A stretch of DNA of 8,662 nucleotides. Source: an uncultured Campylobacter sp. Lineage in GTDB: Bacteria; Campylobacterota; Campylobacteria; Campylobacterales; Campylobacteraceae. The stretch spans positions 1 to 8,662 of the forward strand of contig NZ_CAJPMA010000073.1 of assembly GCF_905371695.1 (NCBI RefSeq), read 5' to 3'. The position numbers and the translations under genes were made by a program. Positions 1 to 6,018 of the stretch are shown piece by piece (within the stretch, counting starts at the first letter, position 1; every line of letters starts with the position of its first letter). The notes under the pieces were generated by a model. The model was not told where the DNA came from, did not search any database, and saw nothing but the letters and a program-made list of their open reading frames with translations.

Positions 1-50
1 TTTATACGGCGAAAGAAAGCGGTAGAAACCGCGTCGAGGTCGCGCAGTGA
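1..50 (+). CDS. C-terminal end of a GGDEF-domain protein (partial)
   Basis: The frame ending at the TGA at 48-50 reads LYTAKESGRNRVEVAQ. The pattern LYxAKxxGRNRV is the typical last helix and strand of GGDEF (diguanylate cyclase) domains, so this is the tail of a protein that probably makes, or once made, cyclic di-GMP. The catalytic part lies outside the window, so activity cannot be judged. In C. jejuni, as I recall, the gene before tatD is the two-receiver GGDEF response regulator CbrR; identity with it is inferred from context only. The stop overlaps the GTG start of tatD, so the two genes are probably co-translated. Confidence 0.8.
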   Translation, partial: YTAKESGRNRVEVAQ

Positions 51-838
51 TCATTGATACGCACTGTCATTTAAACGATAAGAGCTACGATGCCGATCTT
101 TCCCAAACTTTACAAAACGCCCGAAATTTAGGCGTTGCGGGATTCATAATACCCGGCGCCGATATCAACGATTTACCCAAAGCGGCTAAAATAGCAAACC
201 AAAACGAGGACGTCTATTTTGCCGTAGGCGTGCATCCTTACGATATCGCGGGCTTTGACGAGCGAATTTTAAGAAAATTTGCAGCCGATCCTAAGTGTGT
301 AGCCGTCGGCGAATGCGGGCTTGATTATTTTCGCTTACCTAGGGACGAAGGCGAGAAGCAGCGCGATAAATCGGAACAAAAACGCGTTTTTTTAGCTCAA
401 CTGGATATCGCGGTCGAGTTAAAAAAACCCGTTATTCTTCATGTGAGGGAAGCTAACGAGGATACGTTTAATATCCTAAAAGAGTATGCGGACAAATTAA
501 CAGCCGGAGCAGTTTTGCACTGCTATAACGCTTCGCCGCTACTTTTAGAGCTTGCTAAGTTGGGGGAATTTTACTTCGGCATAGGAGGAGTTTTAACGTT
601 TAAAAACGCTAAAAATTTAGTCCAGATTTTGCCTAAGATTCCACTAGATAGGATATTAATCGAAACGGACGCGCCGTATCTTACGCCCGAGCCCAATCGC
701 GGCAAGAGAAACGAACCCGCGTTTACGATATTTGTCGCTAAAAAGATAGCTGAAATTTTGAGCCTTAGTCAACGGGAGGTTTGCGAACTGACCAGCGGCA
801 ATGCCAAAAGATTATTTAAGTGTTTTGACACGAAATAA
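47..838 (+). CDS. tatD: TatD family metal-dependent hydrolase / deoxyribonuclease
   Basis: This 263-residue protein has the usual TatD length and all the metal-site signatures of the amidohydrolase-like TIM barrel: HxH at residues 6 and 8 (DTHCHLN), Glu89 in VGECGLDYF, His132 in VILHVRE, His158 in LHCYNAS and Asp208 in IETDAPYLTP. Family members are cytoplasmic 3'-5' exonucleases linked to DNA repair; the physiological substrate here is unknown. The start is GTG, overlapping the preceding stop as GTGA, with GAGG at 36-39 seven bases upstream; no ATG lies nearby. The gene ends two bases before mltD. Family assignment is secure. The link to Tat secretion implied by the name is historical and should not be inferred. 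Confidence 0.95.
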   Translation: MIIDTHCHLNDKSYDADLSQTLQNARNLGVAGFIIPGADINDLPKAAKIANQNEDVYFAVGVHPYDIAGFDERILRKFAADPKCVAVGECGLDYFRLPRDEGEKQRDKSEQKRVFLAQLDIAVELKKPVILHVREANEDTFNILKEYADKLTAGAVLHCYNASPLLLELAKLGEFYFGIGGVLTFKNAKNLVQILPKIPLDRILIETDAPYLTPEPNRGKRNEPAFTIFVAKKIAEILSLSQREVCELTSGNAKRLFKCFDTK

Positions 839-840
839 GG

Positions 841-2058
841 ATGAAAATGAAAGCAATGCTTAGACTGTTTTTTATAATTATCGGTGCGACCGCGCTATTT
901 GCCGCCGCCCCGGAAAAAGACTCCTACGACGCGGGAGTTAAAATTTTAAAAGAGCTCGATATAGATCCGTCTTTTATAAAAACTTCTCACTATGCGAGTA
1001 TGAAAAAAGGTATCACGAACGGCCAAATAAAAACCTTTACCGATGCGCTAAAAGGCGGGTATATGTATATCCCGATGATTAAATCAAATATTAAAACTTC
1101 GGGGATTCCGGATTCTTTTTTCTATCTTGCGATGATAGAATCCGGTTTTGCCACGCACGTCACTTCAAATGCCAAGGCCGTCGGTATTTGGCAATTTATG
1201 GAAAAAACGGCTAGGATTCACGGGCTTAAAATCGACGAGTACGTGGATGAACGCCGCGATCCGGTAGAGTCCACGAGGGCTGCCGCAACGTATTTGAAAG
1301 GGCTAAAAAATAAATTCGGCAAATGGTATTTGGCCGTACTTGCTTATAACTGCGGAGACGGTTGCGTATCAAAAGCTATACAAAAGGCCGGGACGGACGA
1401 TCTTGCTACGCTAATAGATCCGAATAAAAAATTCTTACCGCCAGAAACTAGAAATTTCATCGTTAAAATTTTAAGAGCCGCTTACATCGCAAAAGACGCC
1501 GATGCCTTACTGGCTCGCGAGTCGTCTTTGATAAATATAAACGGCGGGTTAAAACTTACTAAAATCGAAATTCCCGGCGGAACGAATTTAGTGCAAATCG
1601 GCGATAGTATAGGGTTAAGCGTTAAAAAGATGAAATCTAACAATCCGCACCTAAAATTCGTATTTACTCCGCCTAATACGAAAAATTATTACGTCTATAT
1701 CCCCGAAAATAAAAAAGAGCTTTTTGCCGAAAATTTTAAGCCCGTAATAGCTAAAAATAACTTCTATACCTATGTCGTAAAAAAGGGCGATACTTTATTT
1801 AGTATCGCCAAACAAACGGGTATTAGCCATAGAGCGATAAAGGACTATAACGAGCTAACGACTAATTACGTAGCCTATAATCAAAAACTAATAATACCGG
1901 CTTCAAAAAGCAACGAAACGCAAAACTACGTAGTCCAAGCGGGCGATACGCTAGCTTCGGTTTCTAAAAAATTTAACGTAAAAGCCAAAGATATAAAAGA
2001 GGCAAATTCTCTGGCCAACTCTAATTTAAGCGTCGGAGCAAATATTGTCATACCTTAA
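841..2058 (+). CDS. mltD: Membrane-bound lytic murein transglycosylase D with LysM domains
   Basis: This periplasmic enzyme cleaves peptidoglycan glycan strands to 1,6-anhydro-muropeptides. Residues 1-22 form a signal peptide (LRLFFIIIGATALFAAA) with no lipobox. The SLT domain spans about 75-220, with catalytic Glu100 in AMIESGF, the GIWQF motif at 115-119 and LAYNCGDG at 167-174. Residues 239-290 form the MltD-type linker that resembles a worn LysM. Two clear LysM domains follow at about 309-353 (YVVKKGDTLFSIA) and 361-405 (YVVQAGDTLASVS), which bind glycan. ATG at 841 is possible, but the AAGG at 837-840 fits the second ATG at 847 better (six-base spacing), giving a protein two residues shorter. 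The 3' half is AT-rich for this window. The end overlaps rlpA by 14 bases, which fits joint septal or side-wall peptidoglycan processing. Confidence 0.94.
   Translation: MKMKAMLRLFFIIIGATALFAAAPEKDSYDAGVKILKELDIDPSFIKTSHYASMKKGITNGQIKTFTDALKGGYMYIPMIKSNIKTSGIPDSFFYLAMIESGFATHVTSNAKAVGIWQFMEKTARIHGLKIDEYVDERRDPVESTRAAATYLKGLKNKFGKWYLAVLAYNCGDGCVSKAIQKAGTDDLATLIDPNKKFLPPETRNFIVKILRAAYIAKDADALLARESSLININGGLKLTKIEIPGGTNLVQIGDSIGLSVKKMKSNNPHLKFVFTPPNTKNYYVYIPENKKELFAENFKPVIAKNNFYTYVVKKGDTLFSIAKQTGISHRAIKDYNELTTNYVAYNQKLIIPASKSNETQNYVVQAGDTLASVSKKFNVKAKDIKEANSLANSNLSVGANIVIP
2035..2047 (+). promoter_or_regulatory. Ribosome binding site and TTG start of rlpA
   Basis: GGAG at 2035-2038 lies six bases before TTG at 2045-2047, inside the last codons of mltD. 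It decides the start of rlpA: only this start gives a complete lipoprotein signal peptide ending in the lipobox. Confidence 0.7.
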
Positions 2059-2872
2059 AATTTGCGCTCTTGCTACTTTTGCTCTAATTATAGCGGGCTG
2101 TTCCTCCGGTGGCGGCCCGTTTGCTCCGAGCGGCCCTACGCAAGTAGAGCCCAATAGATCGCCCTCCATGCAAAAAGCCACGATGAGGCCATATACGATA
2201 AACGGTAAAACTTACTACCCCACGGTCGTAAGCGTCGGAGATAAAACTAGCGGGACGGCTAGCTGGTACGGACCGAATTTTCACGGCAAAAAAACCTCAA
2301 ACGGCGAAATTTACAATAGGTATAACCTAACAGCCGCTCACAAGACGCTGCCGATGAATACCGTGCTAAAAGTTACTAATTTAAAAAATCAAAAAAACGT
2401 AATAGTGCGGGTAAACGACCGCGGTCCGTTCGTAGCCGATCGTATAATAGACCTCTCAAAAGCGGCGGCGACGCAGATAGATATGATAGGCGCGGGTACG
2501 GCGCCCGTTAGCCTCGAAGTCGTGGGATTTGACGCGCGCGCCGAGGCGGCAGCGGTATCCGTAGCCCAAAGAGCGCTTAGCGGCTCCAAAGCTCAAAGCG
2601 GTATAATAATTTCTACCGAGCGAAGTATCGTCGGCGGCGAATTTATGGTGCAAATCGGCGCGTTTAAAAACCGCGACGGCGCGAACCGCTATCAAAGAGA
2701 AAATAGAAGTATCGACGGATACGCGTCCGTCGTAAAAAGCTACGAGATCGACGGCGAGCCGATTTACCGCGTATTTTTGCGCGGATTTAGAAGCGAAGAC
2801 GAAGCCAGAGATTATGCTGTTAGCCACAGAAACGGCAAATTTAAAGGCGCGTTTATCGTAAGAGGCGAGTGA
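2045..2872 (+). CDS. rlpA: RlpA septal-ring lytic transglycosylase lipoprotein with SPOR domain
   Basis: This is a predicted outer-membrane lipoprotein of 275 residues. The signal peptide ends in the lipobox IAGC, giving lipidated Cys19. A Ser/Pro/Gly-rich tether follows. The double-psi beta-barrel domain is at about 68-160 and holds the RlpA signatures TASWYG (71-76), SNGE (85-88), AAHKTLP (97-103) and VNDRGPF (123-129). Glu88, His99 and Asp125 correspond to the residues considered catalytic in Pseudomonas RlpA, where the enzyme cleaves naked glycan strands. A SPOR domain occupies about 198-273 (FMVQIGAFKN onward) and should direct the protein to denuded septal glycan. The start is TTG, overlapping mltD by 14 bases. 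Whether the Campylobacter protein is enzymatically active is inferred from retained residues only. Confidence 0.94.
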   Translation: MSYLKICALATFALIIAGCSSGGGPFAPSGPTQVEPNRSPSMQKATMRPYTINGKTYYPTVVSVGDKTSGTASWYGPNFHGKKTSNGEIYNRYNLTAAHKTLPMNTVLKVTNLKNQKNVIVRVNDRGPFVADRIIDLSKAAATQIDMIGAGTAPVSLEVVGFDARAEAAAVSVAQRALSGSKAQSGIIISTERSIVGGEFMVQIGAFKNRDGANRYQRENRSIDGYASVVKSYEIDGEPIYRVFLRGFRSEDEARDYAVSHRNGKFKGAFIVRGE

Positions 2873-2889
2873 ATCGGCAAATTTAAGGC
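2833..2889 (+). repeat. Short direct repeat flanking the rlpA stop
   Basis: CGGCAAATTTAAAGGC at 2833-2848, within the last rlpA codons, recurs as CGGCAAATTTAAGGC at 2875-2889, with one A missing. The first 12 bases are identical. The second copy lies in the rlpA-hisB gap and contributes the TAAGG (2884-2888) that serves as the hisB ribosome binding site. Confidence 0.6.
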
Positions 2890-2894
2890 AAAAA

Positions 2895-3500
2895 ATGAAA
2901 GACGAAATTTTAAAATTAAAACGAACGACGAAAGAGACCGATATTAGCGCCGAGCTTAAAATTTACGGGCGCGGCGAGTGCGAGATCGCGACGGGGATCG
3001 GATTTTTCGATCATATGTTAGAAGCTTTGGGCAAACACTCGCTTATTAATCTAAAAATCGCTTGCAAAGGCGATACGCACGTGGATTTTCATCACAGCGT
3101 AGAGGACGTCGGTATCGCGCTAGGCGCGCTTTTAAAAGAGGCGATTTATCCGGTTAGCGGCGTCGAGCGCTTTGCCGATTGCGTCGTTACGATGGACGAA
3201 GCCGCCGTTAGCTGCGCGCTTGACCTTAGTAACCGAGCGTTTTTGGTCTACGAAAATTTCGACATCATCGGTAAGGTTGGGGAATTCGACGTAGAGCTTG
3301 CGGAGGAGTTTTTCCGAGCGGTCGCGACGAACGCGGGCATTACGCTGCATATCGCTAAAATTCGCGGCAAAAACAACCATCATATAATAGAAGCCGCGTT
3401 TAAAGCCTTCGCCGTGGCGCTTCGCAGGGCGCTTGCTAAAAACGAACGAGCTGGCGTACCGAGCACGAAAGGCGTTTTACGATTGAAATCATCTTTTTAG
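2895..3500 (+). CDS. hisB: Imidazoleglycerol-phosphate dehydratase (monofunctional)
   Basis: It catalyses dehydration of imidazole glycerol phosphate to imidazole acetol phosphate in histidine synthesis, in the cytoplasm. The paired metal-binding motifs of the family are present: FFDHMLEALGKHS (37-49, His40), HVDFHHSVEDVG (62-73) and NNHHIIEA (160-167), with MDEA at 100-103 and GVPSTKG at 187-193. There is no N-terminal histidinol-phosphatase domain, so this is the single-domain type. ATG at 2895 has TAAGG at 2884-2888 six bases upstream. Family members commonly end at GVL right after the PSTKG or PSSKG motif. Here the frame runs on for RLKSSF to TAG at 3498-3500, because the expected TGA at 3480-3482 reads CGA (see the junction finding). 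The extension is short and probably harmless. Its place in an envelope operon, away from other his genes, is notable. Confidence 0.95.
   Translation: MKDEILKLKRTTKETDISAELKIYGRGECEIATGIGFFDHMLEALGKHSLINLKIACKGDTHVDFHHSVEDVGIALGALLKEAIYPVSGVERFADCVVTMDEAAVSCALDLSNRAFLVYENFDIIGKVGEFDVELAEEFFRAVATNAGITLHIAKIRGKNNHHIIEAAFKAFAVALRRALAKNERAGVPSTKGVLRLKSSF
3467..3481 (+). promoter_or_regulatory. Ribosome binding site and apparent ACG start of kdsC
   Basis: GAAAGG at 3467-3472 lies six bases before ACG at 3479-3481 and nine before ATT at 3482-3484. This placement is normal for a start at 3479, where related proteins should have ATG. No ATG, GTG or TTG exists in the kdsC frame between the upstream stop (TAA at 3437-3439) and the essential DxD motif. 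Confidence 0.55.
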
Positions 3501-3967
3501 ACGTGGACGGATGCCTAACCGACGGCAAGATCGTTTATGGCGCGCAGGGCGAAGAGTTAAAATTTTTCGACGTAAAGGACGGCTGGGCGATAGAAAGCTG
3601 GCTAAAACTGGGCAAAAAAGTAGCGATTATTACGGGGCGAAAGTCGCAAATCGTAGAGCAGCGCGCGCTTGATCTAAAAATAGACCACGTCTACCAAGGC
3701 GTGAGCGATAAGCTTGAAATCGCGAAGGAAATTTTAAAATTCGAAGGGTTAAATTTCGAAAACGCAGCCGCGATCGGAGACGATTATAACGACTATAAAA
3801 TTTTAAACGCCGTGGGTTGGAGCTTTAAGCCAAAAGACGCGATAAAAGAGCTAAAAGTAAAGACGAAATTAAAACGCAAAGGCGGTAACGGCGCGGTTAG
3901 AGAGATGATTGAAACGTTAATAAAAAGCGAAAATTTATTTGACGAGTGGTCTAAGCGTTGGTTATAA
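3479..3967 (+). CDS. kdsC: 3-deoxy-D-manno-octulosonate 8-phosphate phosphatase (KdsC, HAD family)
   Basis: It removes phosphate from Kdo-8-phosphate to give Kdo for the lipid A-core of LPS. From 3479 the product is 162 residues, the usual size of a cap-less tetrameric HAD of subclass C0. Motifs are FLDVDGCLTDG (6-16, nucleophile Asp8 and acid/base Asp10), KDGW (33-36), IITGRKS (50-56), a Lys at 78 in SDKLEIA, and GDDYND (100-105). The first in-frame conventional start is GTG at 3503, but it falls inside DVDG and would remove the nucleophile Asp8, so it is almost certainly wrong. The true N-terminus is at ACG 3479 (expected ATG) or ATT 3482. The frame is otherwise intact. It overlaps hisB upstream and lptC by 10 bases downstream, and the link to lptC/lptA matches its LPS role. 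Confidence 0.88.
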   Translation, partial: TIEIIFLDVDGCLTDGKIVYGAQGEELKFFDVKDGWAIESWLKLGKKVAIITGRKSQIVEQRALDLKIDHVYQGVSDKLEIAKEILKFEGLNFENAAAIGDDYNDYKILNAVGWSFKPKDAIKELKVKTKLKRKGGNGAVREMIETLIKSENLFDEWSKRWL

Positions 3968-4482
3968 AAATTTTTTACGTAGTTATAGCGATTTTTAGCG
4001 TAGCGATGATATTTCTGGCATCTTCGGATCCTTATTTCGCCGAGCAGTTTAAAGTGGACGCAAAGCAGGCTAATACAAAGGCGTTTGGCGTGGTAGACCG
4101 CGAGATAAATGCGACTACGGTTAGCGCGGTTTACGAGGCTAGCGAAGTAAATAGATTTGATGATTTCGACGAATTTTTAAATTTTAAGGGCGAGATTTTA
4201 AGAGGGAATCAAAAGCACGATATAAGCTCGAATAAAGCTATTTTAGACGGAGAAATTTTAAAATTTGTAGGCGATGCCAGATACGAGAACAACGAAAGCC
4301 TAAATTTTACTTCGCAAGAGATAATTTATAATACCAAAAGTAAAGTCGTCGCTTCGGACGTACCGTTTATAATGACGCAAAACGGAGATAAAATCACGGC
4401 AGAGAGCGGGTCTTACGATCTGGATAAAAAGCAAACGCAAGCAAAAGGGTTAAAAGCATGGATAGAGCAAGAAAGAAAATAG
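3958..4482 (+). CDS. lptC: LPS transport protein LptC (inner-membrane anchored)
   Basis: LptC receives LPS from the LptB2FG transporter and passes it to LptA in the periplasm. The 174-residue protein has one N-terminal membrane segment at about 4-22 (IKIFYVVIAIFSVAMIFLAS within it), then a periplasmic beta-jellyroll-like region with the repeated GEIL, GDARY, FTSQEIIYNT and SGSYDLD patterns seen in LptC/LptA-type folds. The start is TTG, overlapping the end of kdsC. A stop at 3952-3954 in the same frame and the need for the membrane segment leave it as the only sensible start. GAGTGG at 3944-3949 is a weak ribosome site. Sequence conservation in this family is low, so the call rests partly on its position between kdsC and lptA. 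Confidence 0.85.
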   Translation: MVIKIFYVVIAIFSVAMIFLASSDPYFAEQFKVDAKQANTKAFGVVDREINATTVSAVYEASEVNRFDDFDEFLNFKGEILRGNQKHDISSNKAILDGEILKFVGDARYENNESLNFTSQEIIYNTKSKVVASDVPFIMTQNGDKITAESGSYDLDKKQTQAKGLKAWIEQERK

Positions 4483-4940
4483 CGCTAGCGCTGATCTTAG
4501 GGTTAAATTTAGGATTATTCGCCGAGCAAGTAGAGATAACTTCGGATAGTTTTTTTGCCGACGAAGGCAAGCAGATAAGTAATTTCACCGGCAACGTCCG
4601 CATCAAAAAAGGCGCCTACGACGAGCTAAACGCCGATAAAGTAGTCGTGCATTTCGACGCCAAGCGCCAGCCGCTAAAATACGTAGCTACGGGAAACGCG
4701 AATTTTAAAGCCGCGCTTAAAGACAAACACTACGACGGCAAAGGCGACGTGTTAACTTACGAGCCTAAAAGCGCGACGTATACGATAACCGGAAACGGCT
4801 ATCTACACGAGGCGGAGACTAATAAAAACGTCTACGGCGAAAAGATCGTCGTAAATCAAAACGAAGGCACTTACAGCGTAAATAGCGGCGAGAAAAAGCC
4901 TGTGAAATTTATCTTTCAAGTCGAGGATAAGCAGAAGTGA
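4458..4940 (+). CDS. lptA: LPS transport periplasmic bridge protein LptA (OstA-like)
   Basis: LptA polymerises into the periplasmic bridge carrying LPS from LptC to LptD. The 160-residue product has a signal peptide at 1-22 (KKIALALILGLNLGLFA, cleavage before EQVEITSD). The OstA fold follows, with the family patterns NFTGNVRIKKG, LNADKVVVHF, YVATGNANFKA and VLTYEPKSATYTITGNGYL. ATG at 4458 has AAAGGG at 4444-4449 at good spacing. The first 25 bases overlap the end of lptC in another frame, and the stop overlaps engB as GTGA. The order kdsC-lptC-lptA echoes that of E. coli, although lptB does not follow here. Confidence 0.92.
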   Translation: MDRARKKIALALILGLNLGLFAEQVEITSDSFFADEGKQISNFTGNVRIKKGAYDELNADKVVVHFDAKRQPLKYVATGNANFKAALKDKHYDGKGDVLTYEPKSATYTITGNGYLHEAETNKNVYGEKIVVNQNEGTYSVNSGEKKPVKFIFQVEDKQK

Positions 4941-5563
4941 TACGCGTAATTAACGCAAAATTTATCGCTTCAAGCCCGAGCATAAAAGAAGCGCCCGAAT
5001 TTGCTACGAGCGAAGTAGTATTTTTAGGGCGCTCAAACGTCGGCAAAAGCAGTCTCATTAACGCGCTAGTCGGGCAAAAATCTTTGGCTAAGAGTTCGTC
5101 TACGCCCGGTAAAACTAGGCTTATAAATTTTTTTGAAGTAGAGCTTGCGGAAAGTCGTGACCTTGAAAACGGAGAAAATTTAGCGCAGAAATTTAAAATA
5201 ACGTTCGTGGATTTACCTGGGTTCGGTTACGCCAAAGTAGCCAAAAGTATGCATGAAGAGTGGCGCAAAAATTTGGATGAATTTTTAAAATTTCGCGGAA
5301 ATATTAGGCTTTTCGTGCACCTAATCGACTCGCGCCATTTCGGTCTTGAAATCGACGCGGGCGTGAACGCTTACGTTAGCGATTTTTTGCGCGGAGATCA
5401 AAAAATTTTAAATCTCTATACGAAATCGGACAAACTAAATCAAAGCGCAAAAAGCGCGATCTTAAAGCATGATCCGTGCGGGCTTTTGGTCTCTACGCTA
5501 AATAAAAAAGGTATCGACGCCGCGCTTGACAAAATAGTAAATTTAACGCTGGGGCGACAATGA
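4937..5563 (+). CDS. engB: Ribosome biogenesis GTP-binding protein EngB (YihA/YsxC)
   Basis: This TRAFAC-class GTPase is needed for late assembly of the 50S subunit. Its motifs are: G1 GRSNVGKSS at 31-39, G2 STPGKT at 55-60, G3 DLPGFG at 92-97, G4 TKSD at 162-165 and G5-like VSTLNKKG at 185-192. The length, 208 residues, is typical to slightly long. Residues about 72-85, between INFFEVEL and KFKITFVDLPG, form a charged stretch where many family members have a short beta turn. The start is GTG, overlapping the lptA stop, with GAGGA at 4923-4927 nine bases upstream. Its stop overlaps the next gene as ATGA. The role in ribosome assembly has no direct tie to LPS; it is probably here for growth-linked expression. 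Confidence 0.96.
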   Translation: MIRVINAKFIASSPSIKEAPEFATSEVVFLGRSNVGKSSLINALVGQKSLAKSSSTPGKTRLINFFEVELAESRDLENGENLAQKFKITFVDLPGFGYAKVAKSMHEEWRKNLDEFLKFRGNIRLFVHLIDSRHFGLEIDAGVNAYVSDFLRGDQKILNLYTKSDKLNQSAKSAILKHDPCGLLVSTLNKKGIDAALDKIVNLTLGRQ

Positions 5564-6018
5564 TAGAGCTTAAAAAGCCAAAACCAAAAGACGTGGCGCA
5601 AATGCAAAATTTAGTAGCTCCCGAGGTGGCCAAGGGCGTTATTTTGCCACGTAGCGACGATGAGGTTAGCACGAATATCCGCTCTTACGTCGCAGCCTGC
5701 GAAGACGGAAAAATCGTAGGTTTTTGCGCGCTACATATCCACACGCCTCAGCTCGCCGAGATTAGAAGCCTAATCGTAGACGAAAAAACGCGCGGGCGGG
5801 GCGTAGGCTCTATGATGGTAAAAGAGCTTTTAAAAGAGGCAAAATTTTACGAGCTAAAAAGCGTTTTTACGCTTACTTATAGGCGCGCGTTTTTTGAAAA
5901 TTTAGGCTTTTACGAGATACCTAAAACCAAACTCCCCGCGCAAAAAATTTGGGCGGATTGCGCTAAATGCAAGCTTTTTCCCGAATGCAACGAAATCGCT
6001 CTAATTTACGACCTATAA
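5560..6018 (+). CDS. GNAT acetyltransferase, likely single-domain N-acetylglutamate synthase
   Basis: The 152-residue protein is one GNAT domain. The acetyl-CoA pyrophosphate loop is RGRGVG at 78-83, preceded by the strand EIRSLIVDE (67-75). The rest resembles the acetyltransferase half of ArgA: VFTLTYRRAFFENLGF (102-117), KLPAQKIWADC (124-134) and C-terminal PECNEIAL. It lacks the N-terminal amino-acid-kinase-like domain of E. coli ArgA, as do the short NAGS proteins of some actinobacteria and Campylobacterota. The predicted reaction is acetylation of L-glutamate, the first step of arginine synthesis. Cys134, Cys137 and Cys143 form CxxCx5C, which could bind metal or be structural. The ATGA overlap with engB implies coupled translation; GGGG at 5551-5554 is the ribosome site. 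The GNAT call is firm; the substrate is inferred from similarity I recall. Confidence 0.8.
   Translation: MIELKKPKPKDVAQMQNLVAPEVAKGVILPRSDDEVSTNIRSYVAACEDGKIVGFCALHIHTPQLAEIRSLIVDEKTRGRGVGSMMVKELLKEAKFYELKSVFTLTYRRAFFENLGFYEIPKTKLPAQKIWADCAKCKLFPECNEIALIYDL

Noticed and set aside
2084..2284. Minus-strand frame at the start of rlpA
   Set aside because: It is contained within rlpA, and its product is a low-complexity Arg/Ala peptide.
2456..2827. Minus-strand open frame opposite rlpA
   Set aside because: It lies wholly within a well-supported gene on the other strand, is rich in Arg/Ala/Ser as expected of an antisense shadow, and has no recognisable domain.
2870..2894. A separate promoter for hisB in the 22-base gap
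   Set aside because: The gap is too short, and neither it nor the end of rlpA contains a convincing TATAAT-like element.
3503..3967. A KdsC starting at the GTG at 3503
   Set aside because: This start falls within DVDG and loses the nucleophilic Asp and the first beta strand; the frame remains open upstream with the conserved residues IEIIFLD, and a ribosome site is placed for 3479.
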